Below are positions 52,906-62,885 of a stretch of DNA of 64,000 bases, in pieces. The stretch's first letter is position 1; the number at the start of each line of letters is the position of its first letter. A model generated the notes under the pieces. The model saw nothing but the letters and a program-made list of their open reading frames with translations, was not told where the DNA came from and did not search any database. Source of the stretch: Azolla caroliniana (Eukaryota > Polypodiophyta); contig JBHGNT010000007.1 in NCBI GenBank assembly GCA_043228905.1, positions 12,834,001-12,898,000 on the forward strand, written 5' to 3'. The translations under genes and the position numbers were made by a program.

Positions 52906-53312
52906 TGTTGAGAATCAAGCTCAACTTGTGTGAACATGTACTTATGAAGAAAAGGACGATGTGTGAAAAAGTGTGTGAGGACACTTTATTGTAATCCGTG
53001 TAGTTGTCGAGTGTTAGTGTGGTCAAAGAATATTAGATATTCTTATGACAAAATCGTACTCAAGTGAATATCTTGGTTAGATTTCACCAACACATTTAAT
53101 AGGGCAGTCCCTTGAGGACTTCATTTAGTTTAGTTGATGATCTTTAGTTAATTAATATAGCTCTCTTAAGTGCATAAGCTGTCATCCCCCTACTGTGTGT
53201 CTTCTTATTTTTTGGTTATTCTCTCTAATCCTTCTCTTGCGTATACACTCACTCTCTCTCTCTCTCACTATGCTTCTGAATACTCAACTCTACTAGAGTT
53301 CGATTCTTTACA
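52906..53312 (+). repeat. Copia LTR (407 bp) before a gag
   Basis: It starts TGTTGAGAATCAAGCTCAAC (hairpin GTTGAG/CTCAAC) and ends TTCTTTACA. A (CT)n run lies at 53251-53268. No identical second LTR is in the window; the LTR at 60287 is a different family. Confidence 0.8.
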
Positions 53313-53324
53313 TGGTATCAGAGC
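53313..53324 (+). promoter_or_regulatory. Copia primer-binding site (initiator tRNA-Met)
   Basis: TGGTATCAGAGC immediately follows the LTR at 53312. Confidence 0.9.
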
Positions 53325-53473
53325 ATAAGGGTTAGAGATCCTTCACTGAGTTCTACCATTGAAACTGTGTGAGCAGCTAGAGACGTTGTTCAAAACTTGC
53401 TATCGTCGCTGTAGTGTTGCACAGCAAGAGGCTCACGTTAACAGGATCATATGAATCAAGCTAAATCAGAAAA

Positions 53474-54165
53474 ATGAATGCACAGATGGGTAGCACACTT
53501 CTAACAGAGAAGCTGGATAGGCACAACTACGCATCTTGGGAATATAAGATGCAGCAATACCTAGTTGGGCAAGGGTATTGGAGTTATATCGAGGGAGCTC
53601 AAGAAACAGCCCCCGATATTACAAATCCCAACTACCCCACATGGCAGCAAGGCACCAGTAGGGTGATGTATTGTTTGGCAACATGTGTGCAAGATCACAT
53701 GTTAAGCTATATTCGTGATGCGAAAGCCCCAACAGAAGCGTGGAAAAACTTGAAGAAGATTTTCGCGGCGTCAACCACAGCCAGAAAACTTCAACTCCGG
53801 CAGGAGTTGAACAATATTTGGTAGGGGGATATGTCCATGACGGACTATACCCTCGGATCAAAGACTTATGCGATACCCTTGGCTCCATCAATGTCGCAGT
53901 TGATGATGACGAGATGGTGCATATCTGCCTTGGCGGCCTTGCACAAAAATATGGCTCATTTCGAACTGCCATAACAACAAGAGAGAACCCCCCAAGCTTT
54001 TTTGACTTGCAATCCATGCTAATGGTTGAGGAGAACCATACACGGTCGAAAAGCACAACATCTGATGGGCAGATGCTATATACACATGATGATCTCGGTT
54101 GAGGTCACGGTCATGGTCGTGGAATTTGGGTGAGGAATGATTGAAGAAGAGGTGGACGATGTCCA
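53474..54165 (+). pseudogene. Copia gag downstream of the 52906 LTR
   Basis: ATG 53474: MNAQMGSTLLTEKLDRHN, HNYASWEYKMQQYLVGQGYW, YIRDAKAPTEAWKNLKKIF and LRQELNNIW, then TAG at 53822 and a frame shift. Further words are VDDDEMVHICLGGLAQKYGS and NPPSFFDLQSMLMVEENH. The zinc knuckle is missing; the sequence breaks at about 54165 into the repeat that is also found at 37478. Confidence 0.83.
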
Positions 54166-54424
54166 CAACAGTTTAATTCCTCTTCATGTGTTTTTATTGA
54201 CCTTCTGGCCAGTACAAGGAGTGCGGAACGGTGAAATCATCAGTGGGTTGTGGATAAGTCGAGAGGGAGAAGAGACCACCAAGATCGATTTGAGCGCACC
54301 TGAATCGTCGACAAAACTTGGTGTAGGCGTGGATTAGACGAGATAAAGGGAGGGGAGAGGGAGATGAGGGATCAAAACACTAATAATAAAACTCTAATTA
54401 AGAATAAAACACTAAATAAGAGTA
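54166..54424 (+). repeat. 248-bp repeat, copy 2
   Basis: Matches 37478-37725 from TTCATGTGTTTTTATTGACC to AACACTAAATAAGA. A small open frame (54137-54337) crosses it but has no family match and is probably not real. Confidence 0.65.
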
Positions 54425-55033
54425 TCGGATTGTGTTGGACAGCCATCTCGTGCACCCTTCCCCCTCCCTATATGGCGCGCTGTTTGGGACTGCCCAAGGC
54501 AGCCGATAGACATTCGCGCCGTCCCTCCTTCCAACCCCTCATCCATGCTTACAACAGCCTCACCTCTCACGTTTTTAGAACCCTTACTCCCCTTTCTCTG
54601 TTCCCTCCTCACATCCCCCTTTGTCTTCATATGGAGGCAGTCTCTATCCTCCCCTCACCTCTCCCTCTCAATTATTTCCATATCTCATCCATGCCTCTGC
54701 ATTACTTCCCGATAATCTAACTCATGCCCCCCCCTATTTTGCCCCTAATTCACATAATACCCCTCCCCCTCCTTTATCTAATTTTCATTCGCCCCCCCCA
54801 CCTTTTTTTACCCCATTTGTTGAAAACCCCCCCTCTAACTCATACTCTACCCCTCCCTCGTATCTTAATAAACCCCCTTCTTATTATCCCCTATAATATA
54901 AAAACCCCCTTCACCCACCACACCACCCCTCCCTCCTATCCTAATCATAAACATTATAGAAATACACTACACCCCACTAATCCTCCCCCTACCACACACC
55001 ATAGGAACCCACCTTCTAGCCGACCAAAAAATG
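54425..55033 (+). other. C-rich leader upstream of the Penelope-like ORF
   Basis: Strongly pyrimidine-rich with several runs of six to nine C (54725-54815). The predicted Pro-rich frames (54621-54896 and others) are low-complexity artefacts. The minus strand has G-runs that could form a quadruplex. It may be the 5' end of the Penelope-like element. Confidence 0.45.
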
Positions 55034-56990
55034 ACTAGCACGGCGTGCTAAGCGTGTTAACAAACACTTTAGACACGCTGTGCATCCTTGTAGACGCCTA
55101 TTTTATCTTCTTAATAGGACCACCTCCACCCCAGACACTTTTATGTGGCTAGGTAATACAAATACATCTTTCCCCTTCCGCCCATGCCAGAAAATATCCA
55201 ATAGTAATAAACTACAAAAAAAGTTTTGGAAACCGCTTAATGCTACCCTTCGAATAGAAAGTAAAATTCACAATTTATCTAAACACCCCCTCACAAATAA
55301 TGAAACACAATTGTTAAGCTTAGGACTCAAATACATTCTACCACCCTCTCTACCTTCCACTAATACTATCATTAAAGAATTTGCTAGTTTAAGTAGATCT
55401 TTACGTTTAAAACATTTCTTTAGAGACATGGACTCACACCCCCTTAATCCATTTAAACTACCAAATCCTAACTGGAATCCACCATCTCAATATCCCCATC
55501 TTGAAAATATTATTAAAAAACATGAAACCCTCCTTTTGTCTAAACTCCAACAACCTAAACTCAAACCCGTTAGGACACCATTTCACCTTCGCATAGCCCT
55601 TAAGAGACTTAGGAAAAACAACCAAATTATCATTCTTCCGGTTGATAAGAACATGGGAGTATGTGTTCTAGACAAAGATACCTATTATGAAAAAGCTATA
55701 AACAACCTCTCGGATACCACCACCTATAGAAAAGTAACCCATTTTCCATTAGAAGAACTCTTATATTGCCTTAATAGTATAGTGCAAAAAAATCTAGGAA
55801 CACTTTCCTTTATCGAAGCTAATTACATACTCCATAAACCCCTAAAGGGATATCAAGTATCTAATATTTACTTTCTCTCTAAACTCCATAAAACACCCAT
55901 TAGCTTTAGACCCATCTGTTCTTATATATAACTCGATATTCGAGCAAACCTCGAAATGGCTACATTTTCAACTTTTACCCATCCTAGTACTCCAAAAACA
56001 ATACCTAAAAGACTCACACTCCCTCATCGAGAAACTAGAACAACTAATCCCCCCTCCTAACAGTTTCATCTTCTCTTTTGATGTAGAATCCGTTTATCCT
56101 AGCATCCCCCTAAGTTAGGACTCGAAGCACTTCGCCATATCATCTCCCCACATTTTTCCTTAGCCAAGTCTAATCTTATCTATACCCTTAGCGCTCTAAC
56201 CCTAGAGTATCACTACCTAACCTTCGATAATCAAGTATACCAACAAATCAAAGGAACAACCATGGGTAGCAACTTCTCAGTTGTCTATGCATGCCTTTTC
56301 TTATCACACGTAGAAAACTCACAAACCACACCCCATCTCTTCCATTTTACTAGGTACATACATGATGCATTTGGGGTTTGGACAGGTACGAAACCCTAAC
56401 ACTTAGACTACCTTAGTTTCTATAGCCTTATGACCAATAACTCTATTATCCTTACGATCCATACACCCCCCACTAGGCTCCCTTTCTTGGATATTTGGAT
56501 CAATCTGAGAACTCTAAGTTCTCCTTCAATTGTTTCCAAAAACCATTAAATTCCTATCAATATCTTCCCTTCTCTTCAGACCATCCCATGCATGTTAAAC
56601 AAAATTTTATTTCGAACGAATTAAAACGTTACCTAGTTAGAGAAAGCACACCTATAGGGTACCTAGAAATGAAAAAACGTTTCTTCCTTAGACTCATTAG
56701 CTGAGGTTACCCACCCCATTTCATCCTTAAAGCCTTTAAAAAACATCCTTTCTCCCTTAGGAATACTCTCATCCATAAGCATAAAAACAAATGTTCCCTT
56801 GCTTAGGTACTCTAAAAACTCCCCTAAATTAGGCATCCACTCGTTTTTACAAGACTTACACGCCGACCTCAGCCTAGATCCCCAACTAAAAGACATTCCT
56901 AAGCCTTTCATATGTTGGACTAAGTCCAAATCACTCTATTATTATCTAGTCAAAACTAAATATATTAGATCCCCAAATCCCCATTAAAAC
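55034..56990 (+). pseudogene. Penelope-like element reverse transcriptase
   Basis: The open frame 55080-55931 carries the RT N-terminal signature of Penelope-like elements: NLSKHPLTNNETQLLSLGLK, IILPVDKNMGVCVLDKDTYY and YFLSKLHKTPISFRPICSYI. After frame changes come FSFDVESVYPSIP, IKGTTMGSNFSVVYACLFLS and YIHDAFGVW, in place of the family YIDD (first Asp is His), then QKPLNSYQYLPFSSDHPMHV and RGYP-like sequence to about 56990. No GIY-YIG endonuclease is visible after it. The RT is inactive and truncated or endonuclease-deficient. Such elements are common in animals and rare in plants. Confidence 0.82.
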
Positions 56991-57186
56991 ATCACACTTA
57001 CTATGTATTGCTATCTATCTATTAGAACTAAATATAATAGATCCCCAAATCATCCCTTCCCATCAAACTCATTAGGCTATCCCTCTCTACATTCACTACC
57101 TCCCTAACTCCCACATCCTCCTTTATACACATTCAAAACCCCTCTCTCCCTCTCATCCATCCCCACCACTCCCCTTCTCTCTTCCC
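56991..57186 (+). other. Noncoding tail after the Penelope-like ORF
   Basis: C/T-rich sequence with a direct repeat of AACTAAATATA, GATCCCCAAATC (56957-56985 and 57025-57052). No coding similarity was found. Confidence 0.4.
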
Positions 57187-57486
57187 CGCCATCGTAGGTG
57201 CTTCCCTCGCTTCGGAGACATTTCCATTCTGGATCGACCTATGCTAGAGACAATATATCTAACTTGAGGATGTCACATGTGCCAAAAACCAGATTCCCTC
57301 ATTTCTTTTCTTTTCATGTTATTTACTTTTATATTTACTGTGTAGTATTTATTTTATTTTGATTTGTTCTTAAAGATGAGACAACACTTAAGATGTAATC
57401 TCTTATTTGGTCTTATAGGCCAGTTTGGCCTCTTAAAAGACGTTAATATATCTTTCTTTCTTCTTTCATCTTCCCTTATATAAGCC
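57187..57486 (+). repeat. 3'-end repeat, plus-strand copy
   Basis: From CCGCCATCGTAGGTGCTTCC to a CTTTCTTTCTTC tail. Reverse-complement copies are at 60866-61190 and 61965-62280. Shared words include GGCACACGTGAGAT-like and CTTATAGGCCATTTTGGCC. On the minus strand it is the 3' UTR of the LINE-like ORF at 61259-61972. Confidence 0.75.
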
Positions 57487-57504
57487 TCTCACATTTTTGT
57501 ATAT

Positions 57505-57557
57505 GGTCTTTAGCACTGATTCGCTCATATAGAGCGAAACATGTTTGCCAAAAGACC
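57505..57557 (+). ncRNA. Hammerhead-ribozyme-like motif (probably inactive)
   Basis: GGTCTTT (57505-57511) pairs with AAAGACC (57551-57557) and GCA (57513-57515) with TGC (57546-57548) as stem I. CTGA is followed by stem II GCTC-ATATA-GAGC (57523-57535), GAA, and a minimal stem III AC-AT-GT (57539-57544) before the expected cleavage base at 57545. This layout is the minimal hammerhead known from Penelope-like elements. The core CUGAUGA reads CTGATTC, losing the conserved G and A, so self-cleavage is unlikely. Confidence 0.5.
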
Positions 57558-57605
57558 TTTTCTTACATAAATTGAAATTTGAATTCTCTCTCTCTCTCTC
57601 TCTCT

Positions 57606-57849
57606 AATGCTAGAAGTCAACCCAGGGATACAAAAATGGGCTTCAGACCAGGACATAACAAAGGGGTTACAATTGATCAGGCAATGACAATTTGCCGTGC
57701 ACGTAGGCCTTGGCCCCATGGACCACGACCTCGACACCCTTGTCATCGACAGATAAAAGCCATTATCTCCCGCCATCGTAGGTGCTTCCCTCGCTTCGGA
57801 GACATTTCCATTCTGCATCGACCTATGCTAGAGATCTTCCAAAGACAAA
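57606..57849 (+). pseudogene. LINE-like ORF end, plus-strand fragment
   Basis: It reads IQKWASDQDITKGLQLIRQ then stop, matching the C-terminus HKWAPNQDITKGLQSIGQ of the minus-strand ORF at 61259, followed by the start of the same 3' UTR. A (CT)n run (57582-57605) precedes it. It is joined to a copia protease at about 57850. Confidence 0.65.
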
Positions 57850-59105
57850 AGTGTTTCCCAACCTGATGATGTATGGTTCGTGGACTCAGGTGCCTCAAAT
57901 CACATGACAAGTCATCAAGAATGGTTCATGAATTTGAGGGAACTCGAGAGACTTGGCGTGATGGAGATCGGTGATGACTCCACACACATGATTTAGCACA
58001 TTGGAGATGTGGCCCTTAACAATCACGACAACAAGGGCTACATGAAGGATGTACTCCATGTATCGACAATCACAAAGAATTTGGTCTCGGTTGGCCAAAT
58101 TGTCGAACAAGGAATGCAAGTACGATTCAACCAGGAAGGTTGCTTCATTGAGGATAAGGGCCAACTTATCGCTCATGCAAGAAGAGAAGGTCGCATGTTT
58201 ATTCTTGATGCGACTGAGGTGAACACAACAATGTATGCAGAGGGACTCAAGGCTGAGTCTGATATTAAGTTGTGGCACAAAAGGGTTGGCCATGTAAACC
58301 TCGGTAAACTGCGATCAATGCAAACAAAAGGGGCTGTGCACAGATTGCCACGATTTACTTACGAAACATCCTGATAAAGTATGTGAGGCGTGCCAACTAG
58401 GCAAGCAACATAGGCATCCATTCCTAAGTGAAAGAAATGTGAGTAAAGGCTTGCTGGACGTCATCCACTCAGATGTATGTGCCCAGCTCAAACAACGACA
58501 ATCGGTGGGTGTAGGTACTTCGTTACCTTCATTGATGACTATTCGTGGCATACTTGGATATGCCCGACGAAGTCGAAAACTGAGGTCTTCTCCCACTTTC
58601 TCAAGTTAAAGAATCACGTGGAAAATGAGATGAATCGCAATATTCGATGCTTACGGTCTGATGGTGGCCAAGAATACTTCTCAACCGAGTTCAAGGCCTT
58701 TCTAGAAGAGAAGGGGATTCGCCGGGAATTCTCTTGCCAGTACACACAACAAAACGGTCTTGCTGAGCGGAAGACGCACAATTCTTGAGATGGCCTGCAC
58801 CATGTTACATGAAAAGAACATGCCCAAGATCTATTGGGCAGAGGCAGCAGTTACGGCTGTGTATCTCATCAATAGGTGCACGACCCAAGGTGTCCATGAC
58901 ATCACCCCTCACAAGAAGTATTTTGGGACAAAGCCAGACCTTTCGCACTTGAAGGTTTTTGGCAGCATTGCATTTGTGCATGTACCCGATGAGAAGGGGA
59001 GAAAGCTTGACCCAAAATCGGAGAAGATGATCTTTGTCGGTTACTCACTTGAGCAAAAGGGTTATAAGTGTTTTAACCCTATCACTTGACAATCATGAGT
59101 AAGCT
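57850..59105 (+). pseudogene. Copia-4 protease and integrase
   Basis: Protease: WFVDSGASNHMTSHQEW (Asp at 57883), DVLHVSTITKNLVSVGQIVE. Integrase: LWHKRVGHVNLGKLRS, CEACQLGKQHRHPF-like Cys pair near 58385, VIHSDV (Asp), CLRSDGGQEYFSTEF (Asp), then a frame change and RRTILEMACTMLHEK; the Glu segment is in the other frame (LAERKT). Words HKKYFGTKPDLSHLKVFGS and KMIFVGYSLEQKGYKCFNPI follow. It ends with TGA near 59088. Confidence 0.87.
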
Positions 59106-60286
59106 GAGATGTGGTATTTGATGAGGTGACATCATGGTATGGCCCAACATTAGTGACCCCCACTGTGCTCGAAACAAGTAGATCTGGAGCAGATTGTGAG
59201 AGCGAAGAAGAAGAGATGCTGACGACCATTATGGGTGGAGAACCAATAGAGAGTCTGCCTGCACTCCAGCTGACTGGACCTGAGGAGTCATCCAGCAATC
59301 AGAGTCTTGCACAACATGAAGAAACCTTTGATGTGGTGCTACACCCGTAGAAAGAAAAAAAGGGCAAGATGCCTGTGCAAGAGGCCAAAGACATGACATC
59401 TGGTGAAGACTCAGATCATTCACCTCGATCGGTCGACAACAAGTATGAAATGAATAAGGCCCTGGAGGTGACCAAAGGAAAACTCCGTCAATCGAACTGA
59501 CAAAAGAACCCGATAGTTAGGTTTGGGTACAATGAGTACATGGCTCACCACTATGCATTCATGATGAAGGTCGCAGTAGACCAAGATAACAATACTTGGG
59601 ATTTAGTCCCATCCTCTGAAATCAAGAAAAAGCCAATTGGTTGCCGCTGGGTGTTCAAGATAAAGCATAATATGGATGACATGGTCAATCGGTTCAAGGC
59701 TCGTCTAGTCACCAAAGGGTATGCTCAAACCCATGGCATAGACTATGAGGAGACATTTGCCCCGGTGGCAAAAATGACCACCATGAGGACGGTAATTGCA
59801 CTCGCAGCACGGATGCTGTTTGGGTGGGCAATGCATCTGATAGGCGAGCACTGAGGCGGAGTATAGGGCCACAATTGTAGCTGCTTTGGAAGCTGTATGG
59901 CTTAAAAGACTGTTGAAAGACTTCAAAGAATTGGTGAACAAGCCAATATTGATTCACTGCGATAATCTCAGCAGCATCCAGCTCGCAAAGAATCCGGTGT
60001 TTCATGTCCGGACTAAGCACATAGAGGTGCACTATCATTACATCCGTGAGCGCATATTGGTCGACGACATTGACCTCCAATACATTGGCACCAACATGCA
60101 AGTGGCTGATATTTTCACTAAGGCACTTGTCTCGACAAGCTACGGCAATTTTCAGAGGATCTAGGCCTTAGACCACTCAATATGATGAGCTTGGGGTGGA
60201 GTACAAGTACAAAGACGTAGAGGACGACTTTCCAAAGCCCGGAATTTTTGAAGTTAGAGATAAACCCGACCCTTTAAGTGGGAGTT
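59106..60286 (+). pseudogene. Copia-4 reverse transcriptase start and RNase H end (internal deletion)
   Basis: A linker (59106-59530), then RT fingers [40 protein letters not shown] and VAKMTTMRTVIALAARM. At about 59815 it jumps to the end of RNase H: STEAEYRATIV- in another frame, EAVWLKRLLKDFKELVNKP, HCDNLSSIQLAKNPVFHVRT and YIRERILVDDIDLQYIGTN. RT palm with YVDD and most of RNase H are deleted. The purine-containing AAGTGGGAGTT precedes the LTR. Confidence 0.85.
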
Positions 60287-60562
60287 TGTTGGGTACAAAG
60301 GTTCAAGAACTCTCCATTTGTACGTTAGGCCCCTTCGCACTATAGCGCTTTTAAGATCTCTGGGACATATTTGGGTCACTTGGACAGTGTGATTTGACTT
60401 AAGTGCCCTCAAATCACGTTGTAATAAAATAATATACCTTTACCCCTGAAACAGATTATTAAGGGACTCCAAAAACCTATGTATGTTTCTTCTCCTTCTT
60501 TGTTTTCTTTGCATCTCAGCTATTTTCTCTCTTGTCACTTTTTCTCCAAGTCTGTTAAACAC
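60287..60562 (+). repeat. Copia-4 3' LTR (right edge approximate)
   Basis: It starts TGTTGGGTACAAAGG after the polypurine-like tract; GTTAAACACA near 60553-60562 is a possible end. It does not match the LTR at 52906, so that LTR and gag may belong to another element. Confidence 0.6.
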
Positions 60563-60865
60563 AATTGGTAGCAACACACACCTGTTGGTCTCCTCTTATA
60601 GCTAAATGGATAACTACTACATTATACTCAAGGGCCGTCATGAGAGAAAATGATCTCATTATGCATTCCTTAATTAGACTGAACTCGATACGTTTGGGTG
60701 CCTAAAGGCTAGATAAAGAGCCTTAGAATACACACTTGCAACCTTGCTTAATTTTGATAACTCTTTATTTGTGATAGCCAATTCAGAGCCAACACCCTTG
60801 ATAGAAAGATGTGATGGTGTGGTCAATTGCTCCAAAACACCAAGGGAGTGGGCTGCTGTGTGAGG
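60563..60865. other. Unassigned stretch before the LINE-like unit
   Basis: No coding similarity. A weak tRNA-like segment (TATAGCTAAATGGATAAC near 60600) lacks a B box. The stretch ends at a (GAAA)n tract where the minus-strand element has its 3' tail. Confidence 0.4.
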
Positions 60866-61972
60866 AGAAAGAAAGAAGAAAGAAAGAAAGAAATATTAAC
60901 GTCTTTTAAGAGGCCAAAATGGCCTATAAGACCAAATAAGAGATTACATCTTAAGTGTTGTCTCGTCTTTGAGAACAAATCAAAATAAAATAAATATTCC
61001 ACAGTAAATATAAAAGTAAATAAGATGAAAAGAAAAGAAACGAGGGAATCTGGTTTTTGGCACACGTGAGATTCTCAAGTTAGGTATATTGTAGCTTTTG
61101 TCTTCGAAAGATCTCTAGCATAGGTCGATGCAGAATGGAAATGTCTCTGAAGCGAGGGAAGCCCCTATGATGGCTGGAGATAATGGCTTTTATCTGTCGA
61201 TAACAAAGGTGTCGAGGTCGTGGTCCATGGGGCTAGGGCCTACGTGCACGGCAAATTGTTATTGCCCGATCGATTGTAACCCCTTTGTTATGTCTTGGTT
61301 TGGAGCCCATTTGTGTATCCCATGATGGACTGGACTTGTAGCATTAGGAGTGATGGGGCTAAAGAAAGTTGTGATTGTTCTTTGTGGATGAGCTTGTGTG
61401 GCTGTATTCTTCAACAACTTTTCGCGATGTCTCTTGAGCTCTAGCAAGAAAAGTCCTAGGCATCGTTGGTCCTCATATTCGATTACCTTGTGTAGTGGGC
61501 CAAAACCTTGTTTAGAGAGGCAATGGTATCTCCCTGTGATTTCATAAAAGACACTACAATGACAAACATAGTGTTCCTCAGATTCCACTCCTTGATTACA
61601 CAATTGGCAAATTCTCTCTTCTAGAGGTAGTCGTGTATATCTGCCTACCTCAATCTGTAGCTGATGTGATGAAGTTCTTAGCTGCCCTATCACACTACGC
61701 AACGCATAGGATAGATGTATGTCCATATAAGGTGTCCTGATGATGAATCCATCCTCCAATGTATGTAAGAAGTGCGTCTTATAGTGGGCCATCTTTGTAC
61801 CAAGTGGTATTTTGGGGCTGATCCATGTTATCTTGTTTTCCAAGTTAATAATATCAGTCCGGATCACTCTATTCTTTTCCACTTTGGTTGTATTTTGGTG
61901 GGGACAGTCCAAGCTATATTGGAATGGCGGTAGTGCATTTATACTCATGCCATGTGACTCGAACCATTGCAA
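60866..61972 (-). mobile_element. LINE-like element fragment, minus strand, with 3' UTR and (CTTT)n tail
   Basis: Minus strand: an ORF of 237 codons (61972-61259), a 3' UTR of about 390 bases shared with 57187-57486, and a CTTT-rich tail at 60866-60890. The 5' side abuts the tail of another copy of the same 3' UTR (61965-62305), a head-to-tail arrangement. It could be two successive 5'-truncated insertions or a repeat-flanked unit as in Penelope-like elements. Confidence 0.65.
61259..61972 (-). pseudogene. C-terminal part of a LINE-like ORF with a CCHC motif
   Basis: 237 open codons, MQWFESHGMSINALPPF onward. A zinc-type motif ICQLCNQGVESEEHYVCHC (C-x2-C-x8-H-x3-C) around residues 140-158 is followed by EYEDQRCLGLFLLELKRHRE and a Ser/Thr/Pro-rich tail ending GLQSIGQ. 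Cys/His clusters of this spacing sit near the C-terminus of many non-LTR retrotransposon polyproteins. RT and endonuclease parts are missing, so the lineage cannot be fixed. Confidence 0.55.
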
Positions 61973-62305
61973 AGAAAGAAAGAAGCCAAAATGGCCTATA
62001 AGACCAAAGAAGAGATTACATCTTTAAGTGTTGTCTCGTCTTCGAGAACAACAAATCAAAATAAAATAAATATTCTTAGTAAATATAAAAGTAAATTGGA
62101 TAAAAAGGGACGAAATAATTTGGTTTTCGGCACATGTGAGATTTTTAAGTTAGATATATTATAACTTTTGTCTTTGAAAGATCTCTAGCATAGGTTGATC
62201 CAAAATGGAGAGGTCTTTGAAGCGAGGGAAGCACCTGCGATGGCAGGAGATAATGGCCTACTTGCGCAACAAATTGCGGTTGTCCGATCTATTGTAACCT
62301 CATAG
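61973..62305 (-). repeat. Second minus-strand copy of the LINE-like 3' UTR
   Basis: It matches 60890-61215 in the same orientation, with GAGGCCAAAATGGCC-like, CAACACTT and GATCTCTAGCATAGG blocks. It is more diverged and ends near the start of the Copia-5 flank. Confidence 0.7.
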
Positions 62306-62363
62306 AGAAAAGTGTGCAGAAAAATGAAGAGGAAACCCTAGCCGCTAAAAGTCCCTATCTCAT

Positions 62364-62555
62364 TGTTGAGAATGATTAAAAGTTATAACAGCTAGCCCAA
62401 CGGCTAGTTAACTCCAACAACTAGTTAGCCCAACAGCCAGATCTTGGCCTTTATAAAGAGGAACTTTCCCCTCATGTAAATATGAGTGATCTCTGTATTT
62501 TCTCCCTCCTGTTGTGACATACCAATTTATATTATTGAACAAATGTGGCTTCTCA
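62364..62555 (+). repeat. Copia-5 5' LTR (short, about 192 bp)
   Basis: It runs from TGTTGAGAATGATTAAAAG to GTGGCTTCTCA. TATA-like CCTTTATAAAGAGG is at about 62451. Internal AACAGCTAGCCCAACGGCTA-type repeats occur. The partner LTR lies beyond the window. Confidence 0.65.
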
Positions 62556-62566
62556 TTTTTTCTATT

Positions 62567-62578
62567 TGGTATCAGAGC
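62567..62578 (+). promoter_or_regulatory. Copia-5 primer-binding site (initiator tRNA-Met)
   Basis: TGGTATCAGAGC, separated from the presumed LTR end by an 11-base T-rich spacer. Confidence 0.85.
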
Positions 62579-62885
62579 ATAGATCCGCCCCTCTGCAAAA
62601 CCTTAGATCAGCCCTCTGCAAAACCCTAGATCCACCCCTTTGTTGGTATGTCAACAATCGTAACAACACTGTCCTAGAATCCAAGAGAAGAAAGGGGGTT
62701 TTTCCTTTTGGGATGACATTGCAATGTGATTGAGAGGTGACTTGAGAAAAGAAGTCAGAAGAGGAGAGCAGAGATAGGCTAAGTTGAGAAGACGGATGAG
62801 GTGTTCTCAAAATTGAATGAGGATGAGGTGAAAACATTGGTGAAATACATGAAGCAGGCTGAGATTGTAGCATATGGAGGTCTGA

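Noticed and set aside
54621-55038. Pro-rich ORFs resembling extensins
   Set aside because: Low-complexity C-rich leader; overlapping frames give similar Pro-rich products and no signal peptide is seen.
57482-57600. Fully active hammerhead ribozyme
   Set aside because: The invariant G and A of the CUGAUGA core are missing, so only a degenerate motif is claimed.
60595-60650. Candidate tRNA gene
   Set aside because: Only an A-box-like stretch; no B box, no cloverleaf and no acceptor stem.
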